Of a DNA stretch of 53,176 nucleotides, positions 1-11,973 are shown piece by piece; position 1 is the stretch's first letter; each line of letters starts with the position of its first letter. Location of the stretch: positions 275 through 53,450 of the forward strand of contig BDIU01000365.1 in NCBI GenBank assembly GCA_002118135.1, read 5' to 3'. Made by a program: the position numbers and the translations under genes. The notes beneath the pieces were generated by a model. The model saw only the letters and a program-made list of their open reading frames with translations, ran no database searches and was not told the DNA's origin. The stretch is from Trebouxia sp. TZW2008 (taxonomy: Eukaryota > Chlorophyta > Trebouxiophyceae > Trebouxiales > Trebouxiaceae).

Positions 1-851
1 AAAAAAAAAAAAAAAAAAAAATGATACAATCACACAACTCAGTTGATTGAATTAGAGTTCGCCACTTGTGGCACATGCGACTAGACTTGTTGTCTGGCTG
101 AAGCATGTAAAATTACCCTCTCTCTCTCTTGAACCGGGTGACACTTGGATCATTTTATTCACTTGTTTCTTGGGGAAAAGAGTCATTCACTGCATGTCCA
201 ACCGTGAAACGGTCTGAACGCTGGACACAAGTGACGATAGAAGCACAAGGACAATGAAGTGTTGCTGTCATCCTGTAGATGCCAGCTTTACCTTGATTTG
301 TACAAGTTCGATAGCAGCTGCTGCACACTGACACGGTGCTAGCTGATGTTTTCTGCAGCGCCATGACATAGCGCAGGATCACATGTATGCTCAGCATAAG
401 TGTAGGAGACTTTTCATACTTCAGCAATGATGACAAGGAAATTGCAAGGGTCTAAGGTTTAGGAATTGGAAATTGCATTCTGACCCGCAGTCACTTCAAG
501 TATGACATGAGCTGATGTCACAGGATGTACATAATATACGCCAAGTCCTGCAACGGAATTCTTAGATTACAATTGCTGATGCTGCTGTGTCAAGCTGTGA
601 TGTTTAACTAGAGCTGATACATTGTGAGTGATGCTGAGCCTCATGCGCAAGACAAGTGCGTCCGCCTTTGCAGCAATTGCAATTGCCATGCTGCATGCGC
701 TTCAGCTTGGACTCGAATTTGGGCGCATTGCCATCGCATGTTGACCAATGTGTCTAACAACGGAGGTGTCATGAAGGCAGGGACTCTTGTGGATCCTTCT
801 TTATAGGCACACCTGCACAACCCACAAATTGCTCAGCCGTTTTAGGCAATG
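1..851. other. Window edge and UXS downstream flank, no gene seen
   Basis: The first 21 bases are a pure A run, which may be a real poly(A/T) tract or an assembly edge. The rest has no reading frame with exon-like borders or recognisable protein similarity. It is most likely the 3' flank or UTR of the minus-strand UDP-glucuronate decarboxylase gene that ends nearby. A short CT run lies at about 120-130. Confidence 0.5.
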
Positions 852-3800
852 TCAACTAAACGCGCCAGTCAGCAATTGATTGCGCGGAGTCTCTAGCAGA
901 TTTGGCATTGCTAGCAATGCACACTCACCTAATCTGTATGCAAAATCCTCCACCATGAGTGCCAGACCCTCTTTGAGAGGCACAACTGGCTCCCACCCAA
1001 GTGACTTCTTTACCTACAAACAGCAGGCCAATGTATGACGTGCAAGGTGGCTGGAGCAGACTAGGCTCTGCCCTGAAAAGTGTGCCCCTCAGGTCAAGTC
1101 ACATGCTCAAGTCAAAGCAAGCATAGCCACATGCAGTGCATCAGATCAGATCCAATACCTCTAGTGTATCTGTACATAGAGTTCTCAGAACAGCGCTAAA
1201 GCTCTGCTGTGCAAGCATCCCAGCACATCGCAACGACACCTTTCAACCCAAAGACAAAGTGTTTGCAGCACAAACATGGAGTCAAGAAGTGTGGAGTCTA
1301 AGCGAGATAACAGTGCATGACACACAAGGCAAGTTGAGAGAGGCACCTTGCTGATGTCAGGCTTGCGCCTACTTGGGTCATCTGCAGTATTCTCCTTATG
1401 TACAATTTTGACGTCAGGATTCACCACCTGTTGAACCATTTTGGCCAGCTGCAGCATGGTAAATTCTGTGGGATTTCCGATGTTGAATGGCCCAGACTCT
1501 GGACCATCCATGACTTTCACCATACCTGTGATGCATGCATCATTATATCAGCGGTTTTGTCCAGGTTTTTGCTGTGCTTAGCTGTGCTTCTAGTAATGAC
1601 TGGTTCTTTCGTTTGGAAGACAAATTTTTAACCCACTGTGAATAGCTGTGCCATTGACAAGATGACGCATGATACAGCATGCAAAGACAACAGAAGTGCA
1701 CTTGGCAACACTGCTGCAAAGCCCAGGAGCTCAAGCCAAGAGCTGTCACACCTTTGATGAGGTCTGACACATACTGGAAGGACCGTGTCTGCTGACCGTC
1801 GCCATAGACTGTCAAGTCCTGGTTTGTCAAAGCCTGAGCTACAAAGTTGCTGACAACCCTGCCATCATCCAGTGCCATGCGAGGGCCATATGTGTTGAAT
1901 ATCCGCACCACACGCACCTGAGCAGTCACTGCCCGCTCTCAGCATGCACTCGCAAGCAAATTTGCATGCGCGCATACAAACTTGCTCATCGTGTTCCAGC
2001 ACATGTTGTTGCTCTTTTGAAAGCTATGCACAGTCTTGGCAGAGGCGCCACTGAGGCCGGTGTCTCTGAATCTTCATGCAGAAGCGCCCAAGCAAATGCG
2101 GTGTAGGGTGCCGTCAATCTCTCTGCTTCAGAGACTGACACCTTGGACACGTCTGACGCCTGTTTGCTAATGTGCATGTCATGTATATCGCATCTTGGTG
2201 ATCTTGACTTGCAATGAGCAATTGTGCGTATGATGTAACACATAAAGTAGCAAGTATCATGTATGGTGTTTCACTAGCAGGGTGCAAAGACAGAAGTTAT
2301 GGACACAATGGCATGCAAGAATGACTCGTGCCATGCCTTCACCTCTGTGTTGTGCTCTCTCTTGTAGTCAAAAGTGAGACACTCAGCAGCTCTTTTGCCT
2401 TCATCATAGCAGCTGCGCTCGCCAATCGGGTTCACATTGCCCCAATACTTTTCTGTTTGGGGATGTTCTAGTGGGTCTCCATACACCTGCATACATCAGC
2501 AGTTCAGTGCTTCATGCATGCAAATGCAATGGCTTGACAATATTTGCACTTTGGGTCCTGCAAGTGCACTACATAAGAGGAAGCAAGGCTTTACATGACT
2601 GAGCCAGCCACCATGGCAAACTCTATGTGCCATCTAATTGCAATGACTGTGTCCATCAGGCCATATATGACATGAAACACCCTTGACAGGCCTCGCTGCG
2701 TAGAGAAAGGGAGCATGTTGCAACCACTTACCGCAAATGAAATAGCATGCAGCGTGAAATAATATCATTTCTCCTTGAGATGGCACTGCAATTGATAACC
2801 GGTCACTAGGCTCTGACTGCAGTGGCACCTCTGAGCAAGGACCTTTCTATGTAAAGAAGATGTTGTTGGTTACCAAGGGAATTGTAGTAACGAGAAGCAC
2901 TGTACTTGACTTGCAATGCAGCCAATGCTATACATTTAGATGCTTGGCAACGACTAGAGCGCTAGCATCATAGATTGTCTACAGCCATGCTCATGCGCTT
3001 ACAAACAGCAATAGGCATCTGCTGGCAACCAAGCCAAAACCGCAAAAAGCGTCACATATTACTCTCAGGAAAGGAAATGTAACAATCTAGCGCCTGCGAG
3101 CACTCAAAGCTCATTCAGCGTACATGTGATGAACTACAGGAAACTCACACCAGTGAGGGCATTTGACATGGACAAGATGTGCCAGCGCCCTTAAAGTTAG
3201 CCTTCAGAACAAGAGTGGCAAAAGGCGCATTCAGCACAGGCAGTCTGTCAATGTCATGATGGTCCACTGAAAACACTGTATCTCTAGCAAAGCTGAGAGC
3301 TGTGAAGCATCATCACGAGATGCAGCATTGCGAAATTGAGCAACACCAGAATGATTTGACTTGGCTTGTACTGGTTAGGCAACAAGGACTGAACTGCTTG
3401 CCTCACTGGTGGACGTCAACAGAAACCTGGCGCGTGTCCTCTTGGCCAGTCCAAGCATGTTCATAGTTCCAAGAAAGCTTGTCTTCAGCGTCTTGATGGG
3501 ATTATACCTGCATCAGCAGCCTGTTGCTTTGAAATCACAGCTAAGCATTCTGCAGCCAGCATGATGCACCCACTTGTAGTGGATTGGCGATGCAGGGCAT
3601 GCCAGATGGAAGATCTGATCGACCTCCAGCAGAATAGGTTCAACCACATCATGTCGAATTGTCTCAAAGTTTGTCTTGTCTAGCAAGTGTTTGATATTTT
3701 CTTTGCTGCCAGTGAAGAAGTTGTCCAAGCAAATCACCTGCAGCATCAAGGCATGAGGACTGAATGCAAAGCAAGGGAAGCTTTTACAAGGCATAGAATA

Positions 3801-4078
3801 CGAAGTTGGCAGAGAAACACACATGATCTCCTCGTTCAACCAAATAGGTGCACAGGTGACTGCCCACAAAACCAGCGCCTCCTGTAACAAGGACTCTGTT
3901 CTTCTCGACACGCGGCTTTGTTTTGATCGGTGTAGCGGGGTGGTTGCCGTTTGCGAGAGGCGACTTAGACTTGGCAACCTGCAATAGCAAGCTGCCTGAG
4001 CAAGGCACGATCGGGCGCACATCGAGCGCAAATCGGATTGTAACGTGTACGCACCGGCCTTTCAATCCCGTCCGACAT
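852..4078 (-). CDS. UXS: UDP-glucuronate decarboxylase (UDP-xylose synthase)
   Basis: Converts UDP-glucuronate to UDP-xylose, using bound NAD+, for cell-wall and glycan synthesis. Exons placed by hand, in transcript order: 4078-4055 (short start peptide MSDGIERP), 3978-3823, 3737-3574, 3507-3402, 2486-2343, 1917-1752, 1525-1347, then a last exon from 1013. All listed junctions join in phase. Visible signatures are the NAD-binding [42 protein letters not shown], the catalytic YDEGK (YxxxK) within [24 protein letters not shown], and the GPFNIGNP region. The intron after TSTSE starts with GC (GAG|GCAAGC), a GC-AG intron. The 3' end is uncertain: the frame may splice after about 927 or read to a stop at 852. 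Expected length is about 340-365 aa, typical of the soluble enzyme without a transmembrane N-terminus. The intron at 2.49-3.40 kb carries a transposon relic. Confidence 0.94.
2750..2904. mobile_element. Diverged MITE copy in UXS intron
   Basis: This stretch resembles the elements at 15844-15956 and 17133-17292. Shared blocks include GCAATTG.TAACC and TCTGACTGCAG.GGCAC. It ends in AGAAGCACTG followed by TA, close to the AGAAGTCACTG/TA end of the intact copy. The left end is too diverged to place exactly. It appears to be an old non-autonomous DNA-transposon relic with TA target preference. Confidence 0.5.
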
Positions 4079-4541
4079 CTTCAAGCCTTTCGTGCGGCTT
4101 CGCTAATCGACGCGCTTCGGCCCGACAAGCTGCAAAAACTTTGAAATAGCGATCAAGCCTACAAAGGGACACGAAGACGACAGACAATCCGGGCAGACTC
4201 AAATCAGCTCAAAACTCCGTGCCTGTGTGCGCTGCACTAATTCAGCTTATGCTGAAACGGGTGGGGTCGATGCCGTTTCCAAGAGAAGAACCAAGCATGG
4301 AGAGGGCTGCAGAGTCGCGAACTTCTTCTCGTGATTTTCGAAGCGCCCTCTTCCCTCTTGAACCGCCCCTGAACCTTCCGCATCAGCGGATCAAGCCCTT
4401 GCATTGACAAAGGGCGTCATTGACCCGCCCTTTCGATCGGCCTTGCAGCCATCGTGAATGCGTCCAATCCTGACTGCATCTTCAGCACGGCCGTGGCGCT
4501 GACTGTACGAAAGCATCCGCCGACTGCCAATCGTCCCCTTC
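4079..4541. promoter_or_regulatory. Bidirectional promoter region (UXS / phosphoglucan phosphatase)
   Basis: About 460 bp separate the two divergent start codons, so both promoters and 5' leaders must lie here. The local sequence is visibly richer in CG dinucleotides than the flanking introns. No TATA box or other motif can be assigned with confidence. Confidence 0.5.
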
Positions 4542-7500
4542 ATGTTGCACGCAGCTCAGCGTGTCTTGGCGAATCCGGTCACTCACGTCTGCAACGCTAA
4601 GCCGAGTCTACAGGCACAATCCCTACGAGTATCTTACCCTCAGTGCAGACACCCAGTAAAGAGAGCTCAACGCCGACCTCAGCTCCAGATCACTTCTGCT
4701 GTTGCGCCAGGTGAGACGATGCAGAGTTTTGGCAAGCTCGAGCTTGCTCTTCAACATTCGCGATCTCTGTCCTTGATAAATGCAGCTGCAAGCAAGGCTG
4801 AAGAGGAAGCAAATCAGAAGCGATGGAAGGAATCTGGTGGTGGCGTAGGCCCAATGGACCAATGGTACGGACATGAAACTGCTCACCTTCTGAACTACTC
4901 CCATAGGCGTCTGCTTTCTGCACCATACTTTGTTCACAGAGAATAAAGCAATCATGCATGCCTTTCCATTGCCAGATAGTGAGCTGTGCTGTGGAGCCTG
5001 TATGACGTAGGGTCACAAATCAACCACAGACACATGTTTGTATGCAGGAGATGGAGTCTCAATTGGGACACAATCACCCCAGAGATCGTTGTGGGCTCTT
5101 GCCCTAGGAGTGCACCAGACATAGACAGGATGGTCGATGAGGCAGGCATTTCCGCCATCATCTGCCTACAGGTATCAAAGCCAGCTTTGCTGCCGACGCA
5201 GATTGAAGGGAGAGTCTAAGCCGAACTGTGGTGTTGCAGTCGGATGCGTGCTTTGAAGCCATGCAGATTGACTGGCCTGTCGTTCGGCAACAAGCAATCC
5301 GCCGCGGGGTCACCATGACCCGTGTTGCTGTGAGGGACTTTGATCACAATGACCAGGTAGAGTCATTGCATGATGTCCTGCTGTGAGTTCAATGTGTTGC
5401 AGCTGTTCATTCCAGCATCTTTCACCAAATCACAGGCAATGATATGTTCAGAAATACACAGCCTGTGGTCCATGCCTGTAATGCTGCATGTTGGACCTGC
5501 CTTGCATCTGTTCAGTGCGCGCAGAAGCCACAGCTTCATCTGGTACCTGCGTCCTAAACTGCATGATCCTCATCACAATGTTGCAATGATTTGTCTAATT
5601 CCAGCCTCCTGTGCTCAGGCTTTGATGCTGCCAGAAGCGGTGCGTCTGCTGCACCTACTGGTCTCCAGTGGCAAGAGGGTGTACGTTCACTGCACCGCTG
5701 GTATCAACAGAGCTACACTGACAACTGTTGGGTACCTGACTTTCCTCAAGGTCTGTTTCTGCTGCTGCTCTTCAGCATGTCTATACTGTGTCACAAAATG
5801 CATGCTGCTCTCTCTAGCTGTGCACTTCCCAACAGCTCAATGAGAGTGGCTCACAAGTCACAAGGCTCCAATGCCCGTGTCCTCAGTCTTGTCAGACTGC
5901 TTTGACAGCTGGTGCTGTGGACTAAGCAGTTGCTTACCCTGTGTAGCGCTGCAGGGCATGACATTGGAGGATGCTTTGCACAAGGTCAAGACAGCTCGAA
6001 AACAGGCACATCCCTATGTAGACTGCTGGAAGGTGACAGCCAACCCCTTGCAAAGAGTTGCTGCAGATGCACGCTGTGTACAAATCATTGAGCTGCCCAT
6101 ATGTAGCCATGCATAAAGCCGCAAGTCCACAGCTCACATCACAAGCAGCCAAGCCAGCTGATGCCACGGCAATGCTAATAGACCATCAGAAGCCACCAAC
6201 ACTCCCAACAGTAGCAAGCTGCAAACCATAACCTTCACCAATGTGCAGAAACAGCAGAACCAGCAAATTGGCTCTCTCAAAGTTGCATATAGGGTCACAG
6301 CTGTGCAGAACTGTGCTTGTGATGCAGAGGGTGCGGGCCAGGCTAACCCAGGACCGTGAGGAAGAGATAAAGGGCATGGCCAAGATGGTGTACAATGACA
6401 GGCAGGCTGCGGGGCGACAGCAGGGGCAGGCGGACGGCTTTGCTGACTGGGTGGAGGCTGAGAACCACGTCATCAGGAGTACCTTTGAGAGACAGACTGG
6501 CTGCACCCTCAGCCTTACAAACTCCATACAGGTAGGGCTGTGAGACAGTTGCATGATGGGAGTCCTGATAGTGATTACACAGCACCTGATTCAACGACTC
6601 TGTAAGGTTTTGAAGGATTTCACAGTCTTTCTCAAATGAGCTGCAGCCATCATGCAGGCAAGCTGGTATGTAAATTGCCAGCAGATGCAGGGCACACAGC
6701 TGTCGAACTAAGCACTTGGGTCTAGGCGCCTAACTTGTATTACAGGCATGCCATCGCATTCTGCTATCTGCAGTGCAGCTGTGCCAAATATCATGCTTGA
6801 TCACTGGGTTACAGTGCTCAGGCAGATCTGCTAGCCTGTACGCTGTAGCAGGCATGGCAGCGTCTCAGTGGTTGCTGCATGTAGATTCATGTTGAGCTGG
6901 TAAGCCATGTCAACTTGCATGACCTGGACATGTTGAAAGCTATGGCAGCTGACGTGAATGTGCTGCGCTCTTCTAGGATGTGCACAAGCAAGAGCTGGAG
7001 TCTAGGGGTGAGCAGGGGAAGGTGCAGCAGGCTCAAGCTGAAGTACAGCGCCTCACTGCCCAGCTTGCCCGCCAGCAGCGCCAGACCCAGCAGGTGTGAT
7101 AGCCTTACACATCAAATGCCAGCTTCTGAAGACAGCTTCTTTGCCATGTTGCTTGCCAACTGCCTGAGGGCAAATTGTCATATGTCGTAGGTTGAGGCTT
7201 GCAGTCTCTGCTGCTTTGGTTCTGCATGTTTGTGTCGACAGCTCCCTGTGGTACAAAAGGTGCGTTTTGAATTGCAATGTATATTGTCACCTGATCCACA
7301 CCAAACCAGGTCTGTTTGCAACCATTTGCACCAGGCCCAAATGGCAGACGCTGTGTTCATGTGTTTTGAGGTTGTTTGCACAATCATGTCACATGACAGT
7401 CAACTGTGAGCCGTTCGTCATACATCACAGGCTCTCCTGCTTCTCTGCAGTCTGCATGTTTTGTTGGCTGCTCCCAATCATGCAACAGACACACAGTGGG

Positions 7501-8613
7501 CTGGCATATCTGGCTCTCCACAACAGCAAACCCTTGCTTGTAGGCTTGTAAACATTTGTTTGCAAACAAGCATGCTGCAGCTGCCATCACAGCCTTGCAA
7601 TGCACTCTTCATGCAGCCGTGTCAACAGTCTTTCACTAGCTGACATGCTGATGTTGCTACATATATATAGCTGTACTGCTGAAACTGTTATGCAGGCTCA
7701 GTGGGAGATGAGGGTGATGGCCCAGAAGCTGCAGTCCATGACGGACACGCCTGTGCCCTCAGGAGATGTAGGGACCCAGCTGGACAACTGCAGGGATGAC
7801 TCAGCCCAACTCAGGTGGGCCACCTTCATTTGCATTCTCATTCACTTTAGATGTATGCTAGACAGGCTCAGCAGGCCCATCGAGGTACGTACTGGACCAA
7901 TCAACTGTCTCCAACCAGTTTGGTCCTGTGCTATCCCACGTTTTGAGCCCCTGATAAAGGTGCAAGCTGCCCTTATGCTGGCTCATGCATTGTGCAAACT
8001 TAGGTGGGGCATAAGGTGAGCCCACGTTGCCAAGTTGCTGCAGGTTTTGCCTGTCTGCAGCCACCTTGTGATCATTACTTCACTTTGATCATGCCTCTCA
8101 ATACAAGGGCAAACAGAGGCTTTGCCATGTGCTCAGTAGGAAAGGCGCTTGCACGCCATGTGCACAGCGGAGTATCCATGATACCGTGTACTCATTATTT
8201 TGGTCATGATCTTTGCAAAATCTGATAGCCTGCGCCACATACGACCGGTTCCAGGGCAACACGCCTCATTGGACCCTCACAGGCTGTTTCTCACATCAGC
8301 CATCAATGACAGCATGACCAAGGTTTTCTCCAGGCATAAGCTGTCAGCGGATGACCAACACCCCTGCTGACATTGCTCATGTATTATTGGACTCTGCAGG
8401 GTGGCTATGCAGCACTTGGCATCTAGCTCATGGTCCATGCTGGCAGGGGTGGACAGCCCTGCAGGGGGTCTCCCCGCCCCCCCACCCCGCCTGCAAGAAG
8501 AAGACTTGTCAGCTGACTCAACAGACCGACATGCTGCCATGGCAGCAGCAGCACTGTCTGATCAACTGGCCAAGCAGAAGGAATACTCAAACGGCAATGG
8601 AAACATTCAGTAG
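4542..8613 (+). CDS. LSF2/SEX4-like phosphoglucan phosphatase with DUF2934-like and coiled-coil tail
   Basis: A dual-specificity phosphatase of the plant LSF2/SEX4 (laforin-like) type, expected to remove phosphate from starch glucans in the chloroplast. Exons: 4542-about 4905 (Arg/Ser-rich transit-like N-terminus ending NYSHRR), about 5050-5171, 5240-5356, 5619-5750, 5955-6032, 6328-6531, 6977-7093, 7696-7814, 8400-8613. Motifs in order are IVVGSCPRSAPDIDRM, ISAIICLQ, VAVRDFDHND (the conserved D-loop) and the active-site loop HCTAGINRA, with the catalytic Cys codon near 5691. After the phosphatase core, the exon at 6328-6531 contains a DUF2934-like stretch (MAKMVYNDRQAAGR ... DWVEAE). The exon at 6977-7093 is a Gln-rich coiled coil and the C-terminus is Pro/Ala/Gln-rich. 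I see no carbohydrate-binding module, so it is closer to LSF2 than to SEX4. The donor of the first intron is unresolved; an in-phase junction would need GC (TAG|GCGTCT). Confidence 0.85.
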
Positions 8614-9108
8614 GGATTGCCGAGAGGATTATCTGATCTGTGAGAATAATGAGTGTTGTATATATAGTGTCCCTGGTGATTCTGCACAGAGATTGTGGTG
8701 TAGATGCTTGTGTGTGGAGAGAATAATGTGCTGCTGCAATAGCAGCATACCAGATGGGTGCCTGCAGCGTAGCTGAACAGGCCCATTTTCAGGATGTCTG
8801 TGTATATAGATAGTAAAAATAATGACAAAATGTTGCATGTTCTAGCACAGATGCTAGGTGTATATAGATGTGATAAGTGTTGATCTTTGTATATTAGATT
8901 GAGAACAGCAAGGCTGTATGATGCAAACACTTTATGCCATGAGGGAACATGAATGTATCGCAGGCAGGATGAGAACAATGCATTGGCTAGCTGCACAGGC
9001 TTTGCAACTCTTATGTTACTTGGGCACGAGAGTATGTGTGACACCACTCACACTTGCGCTGCTGCATGTGCTGCCCAATTTGCCGCACAGCATATAGACC
9101 TCACAGCA

Positions 9109-9167
<59 letters not shown>

Positions 9168-9364
9168 AGCACTGATTTTGCCAAGATCATCTTCGATCTG
9201 TAGCATCATGCATGCAACTGTGCAGCACCATAGCAAGTGCTGCACGGAGCCACTCGACGCCGGTGAAAGTGATGCAAACGCGGCGTGAAAATTCTTGGCA
9301 TCGTGGGCCTATAATCCACATCAGCGACTCTGCCTTCAGCGCCTGCCTTTGAAGGGCTCTTTGC
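8614..9364. other. Intergenic spacer
   Basis: Holds the 3' flank of the phosphatase gene, several short AT-rich runs (for example TATATATAG), a (TGC)n microsatellite, and presumably the promoter of the thiamine-phosphate-synthase-like gene. No additional coding exon is supported; open frames across the microsatellite are poly-Ala or poly-Leu artefacts. Confidence 0.55.
9111..9168. repeat. (TGC)n / (GCA)n microsatellite, about 19 units
   Basis: An uninterrupted TGC run of about 58 bp in the spacer upstream of the thiamine-phosphate-synthase-like gene. It is open in several frames on both strands but does not fall in any supported exon. Confidence 0.97.
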
Positions 9365-10328
9365 ATGCAGCTGGTTGTGATCACAGCACCAACAAATACG
9401 CCTCAGGAAGTTACGCTGTGCAGTGACATGCAGCGGGCAGGGCTTCGTCGTTTACATTTGCGGAAGCCAAGTTGGGACGCAAGCCAGGCCCGCGACTTCC
9501 TGTCTCGGCTAGACCGTAGCACTCTGCAATCGGTTGTGCTGCATGACTGGCACGAACTGGCGGCAGACTTCCCTGTCAAGGTCTTATGCTCATCTTGCCT
9601 GCCTCGCCAATATGCATCGCCCCAGCAGCTGGTCCTTACGAACCAGAAACTTGTAGCCACAAGCTGAGAAGCTGCAACTAAACTGCAAGACTTGGTTACG
9701 CAGGGCATCCACTACACAGAAAAGACACGCCCTAAGAAAGTCTTGCAGCCTGCAGCTGGACTCACCACGTCAACAGCATTCCACAGCTTGCAGCAGTTGC
9801 AGACTGACTATGGAGCGCTAGATTACGCATTTCTGAGCCCAATCTTTGACAGCATATCTAAACAGGGCTATGATGCAGCATTCAACCTTGATGAGTTAGC
9901 AGTACACGTGAAACAGTCAAGCACTCCATTGATAGCTCTAGGAGGTGAGCGCTTGCATGTGCCCATTTTCGTGGCAATTAAACAGCAGCACAACATGATC
10001 GTCATGCCAAGACATCTCATAACTCTGGTCTGTCTTGCATTTGCTGCTCAGCAGAAAATGTATATGGCCATATGGGGAAAAATGGTCTACGTCGTCAGGC
10101 ATCACAACGGGAGGCAGCCCGCGACTGCAGCCTTGAGAGCAGCAACCAGTATATGGCCATATATGTATAAAGCGTCAGAGCGTTTGCGCTGCAGGTGTCA
10201 CAGCTGCCAACACTGCAGCAGTGAAGCAGCTGGGTTTTGCTGGAGCAGCTGTGCTGGGGTCTGTCTGGTCTTCTGAGGACCCAGTTGCGGCATGTGCAGC
10301 TATGCTCGCTGCCTGCTCACGAGCATGA
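9365..10328 (+). CDS. Thiamine-phosphate synthase/TenI-family protein
   Basis: Three exons (9365-9580, 9704-9944, 10195-10328) join in phase to give 196 aa, the usual size of a single-domain ThiE/TenI TIM barrel. Visible features are an N-terminal LVVITAPTNTP strand, the substrate-binding RLHLRKP segment, HDWHELA, ALDYAFLSPIFDS (position of the family PIFxT loop), and the C-terminal phosphate-binding ALGGVTAAN followed by GFAGAAVLGSVW. Canonical thiamine-phosphate synthases carry PTxTK at the loop. Here the loop reads FDSISKQGYD, closer to TenI, whose studied bacterial members are thiazole tautomerases. I therefore call the family, not the reaction. Plants make thiamine phosphate with a fused kinase/synthase (TH1); this stand-alone form is probably accessory. 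No clear transit peptide is seen with this start. Confidence 0.85.
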
Positions 10329-10530
10329 GCAGTGACAGCCTCATCCACAGCCACACAAACCCCAGGCTCCTGGCATCTGTTTTCAAGTGATAGAGCTTTG
10401 ATACACGCACAGCAGCATGATCAGTGACAGCATTCACAGCCACACAGACATCCAACTGGAAATGACAGAGCTCTGGTACACGCACAGCAGCATCTGAGCC
10501 AAAGCTGCAAAATTCAGCTTTGACTGCGTC
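10300..10530. repeat. Two-copy tandem repeat at the TenI-like 3' end
   Basis: Two imperfect copies of about 102 bp. CAGTGACAGC...CACAGCCACACA begins near 10327 and recurs near 10429, and the trailing TACACGCACAGCAGCATC block also recurs. The first copy starts inside the last codons of the TenI-like gene, so the duplication runs from a coding edge into flanking DNA. Confidence 0.75.
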
Positions 10531-11973
10531 CAGTCTGCCTGTGCTGAATTTGCTGAGAACAGTCAATGCAAACACAAGAATTACAGAGTTTCAGCTGGAT
10601 GATCTGGCGGCCACTGCAAGTGAAGCTAAGTTCAACAGCTGCAGGTTTCCGCAAAGTATGCAGTGTACATCCCAGGAGTAGTGGTACACATCAATCTGTA
10701 CGTGGAGTTTACGTTGTTCTGTAGCATACATGAGCAGCGTACAACAATTTGAGCACTGCACAAGCTTGCCCAAGCCCGGGCCTTCCTCAAAACCCGGTCA
10801 ACACTGTGCAGAGCCAGTAGTCAAGTGTATTTTGGCAGGATCAGGACATAGCGTGCAGATTATCTTTGTCAACAAGGTTTTGATCAATGCCAATGCTTCT
10901 GATGATGATTGATTGTGATTACACCTTGCATCAATGGTACCATGCAAGCTTCTTGCCAGGTTGAGTCAAGTTGAGCCAGCATAACTGACAGATGCATGTT
11001 TTGATGTAAGCTCTAATTTTGCAAGGGAGGTCCTTACAGAGTAGTTTCACATGATACAAGCATGTGGCAACTCAAGCAAATGTGTCAAAGGCTTACTTGC
11101 ATAGGAGAACCGCCGCTGGCAAACACTGTCTGGCAGATGTATTTACATGTACGCATTTGAGTCAATGAGCATTGTGCTGACAAGACTGACAACTGCGGCT
11201 TGTCTACTATGCTTGTCAGGCTCTGCTCAAAATGTTGCCTGCTGACGTGTGAACTCTAGCAAGCCGGTGAACACAGGTATACAGTTCAGGACTGTGATGC
11301 TGTTTACTTTGACAGGACAAGTACAGAAGTGCTGAACGTCACACAGCCAGCCAATTGCCTCAAAGCTGCACTAACTCTGTGCAAGCTGAGTAGGGTGGTT
11401 GCAACATGTAGTGATGGTTTGTTGTTTAGACTCCTTGCTGTCAATTTATTTTGCAACATGTATTGCATCTGTGGAGACCACAGCTGTTTTCACTGTTCTG
11501 CTTTCAACTCTTGTACGACTTTCACTGTCATCAGAACCAACTGAGAGATTGGTATGAATTGAGGGGCAATTGTGCGCAGGCTTGCAGCTGCGCCTCCTGA
11601 TGCACCTGCGACAGCTAACAACAACAGTTGATATGCTGCTTTCACTTGACTGTGCACATGCACAACGTTTTGTCTACAAAGTGTGTGACAGCATGTGCAT
11701 GCTGCAATCCTTGTTGTAGCAAAGTCTGAACCTGCTGCGACTATTGACAAAACCATGGGGCAAGACCATTCAAGACCCCTGTCTTTGCTTGGGCATTATA
11801 TGTTGTATCTGAAGTGCATGTCACTGGCTCTGCTTGCACACACATGAACCATCCTGCGTCTGCATTTGCATGCTGATAGGACATGTTGTGCCCCTGGTAC
11901 ATACAAACGCAGTCACACGGACTGGCTTCAGCAGGCATGCAAAGACGGGATGCGAAATGGCTGACTTGAGTCA
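10531..11973. other. Intergenic, no supported gene
   Basis: About 1.4 kb between the TenI-like gene and the stop codon of the minus-strand gene at 11974. The open frames here are short, lack exon-like borders and resemble no family I know. It probably contains the 3' UTRs of two convergent genes. Confidence 0.45.

Noticed and set aside
1..21. Poly(A) tail of a retrogene or transcript
   Set aside because: The run is at the very edge of the window with nothing upstream to evaluate, so it could be an assembly edge or a plain homopolymer.
9048..9288. Poly-Ala/poly-Leu proteins over the TGC run
   Set aside because: The frames exist only because the microsatellite is open in several frames on both strands. 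The flanks show no exon borders or conservation.
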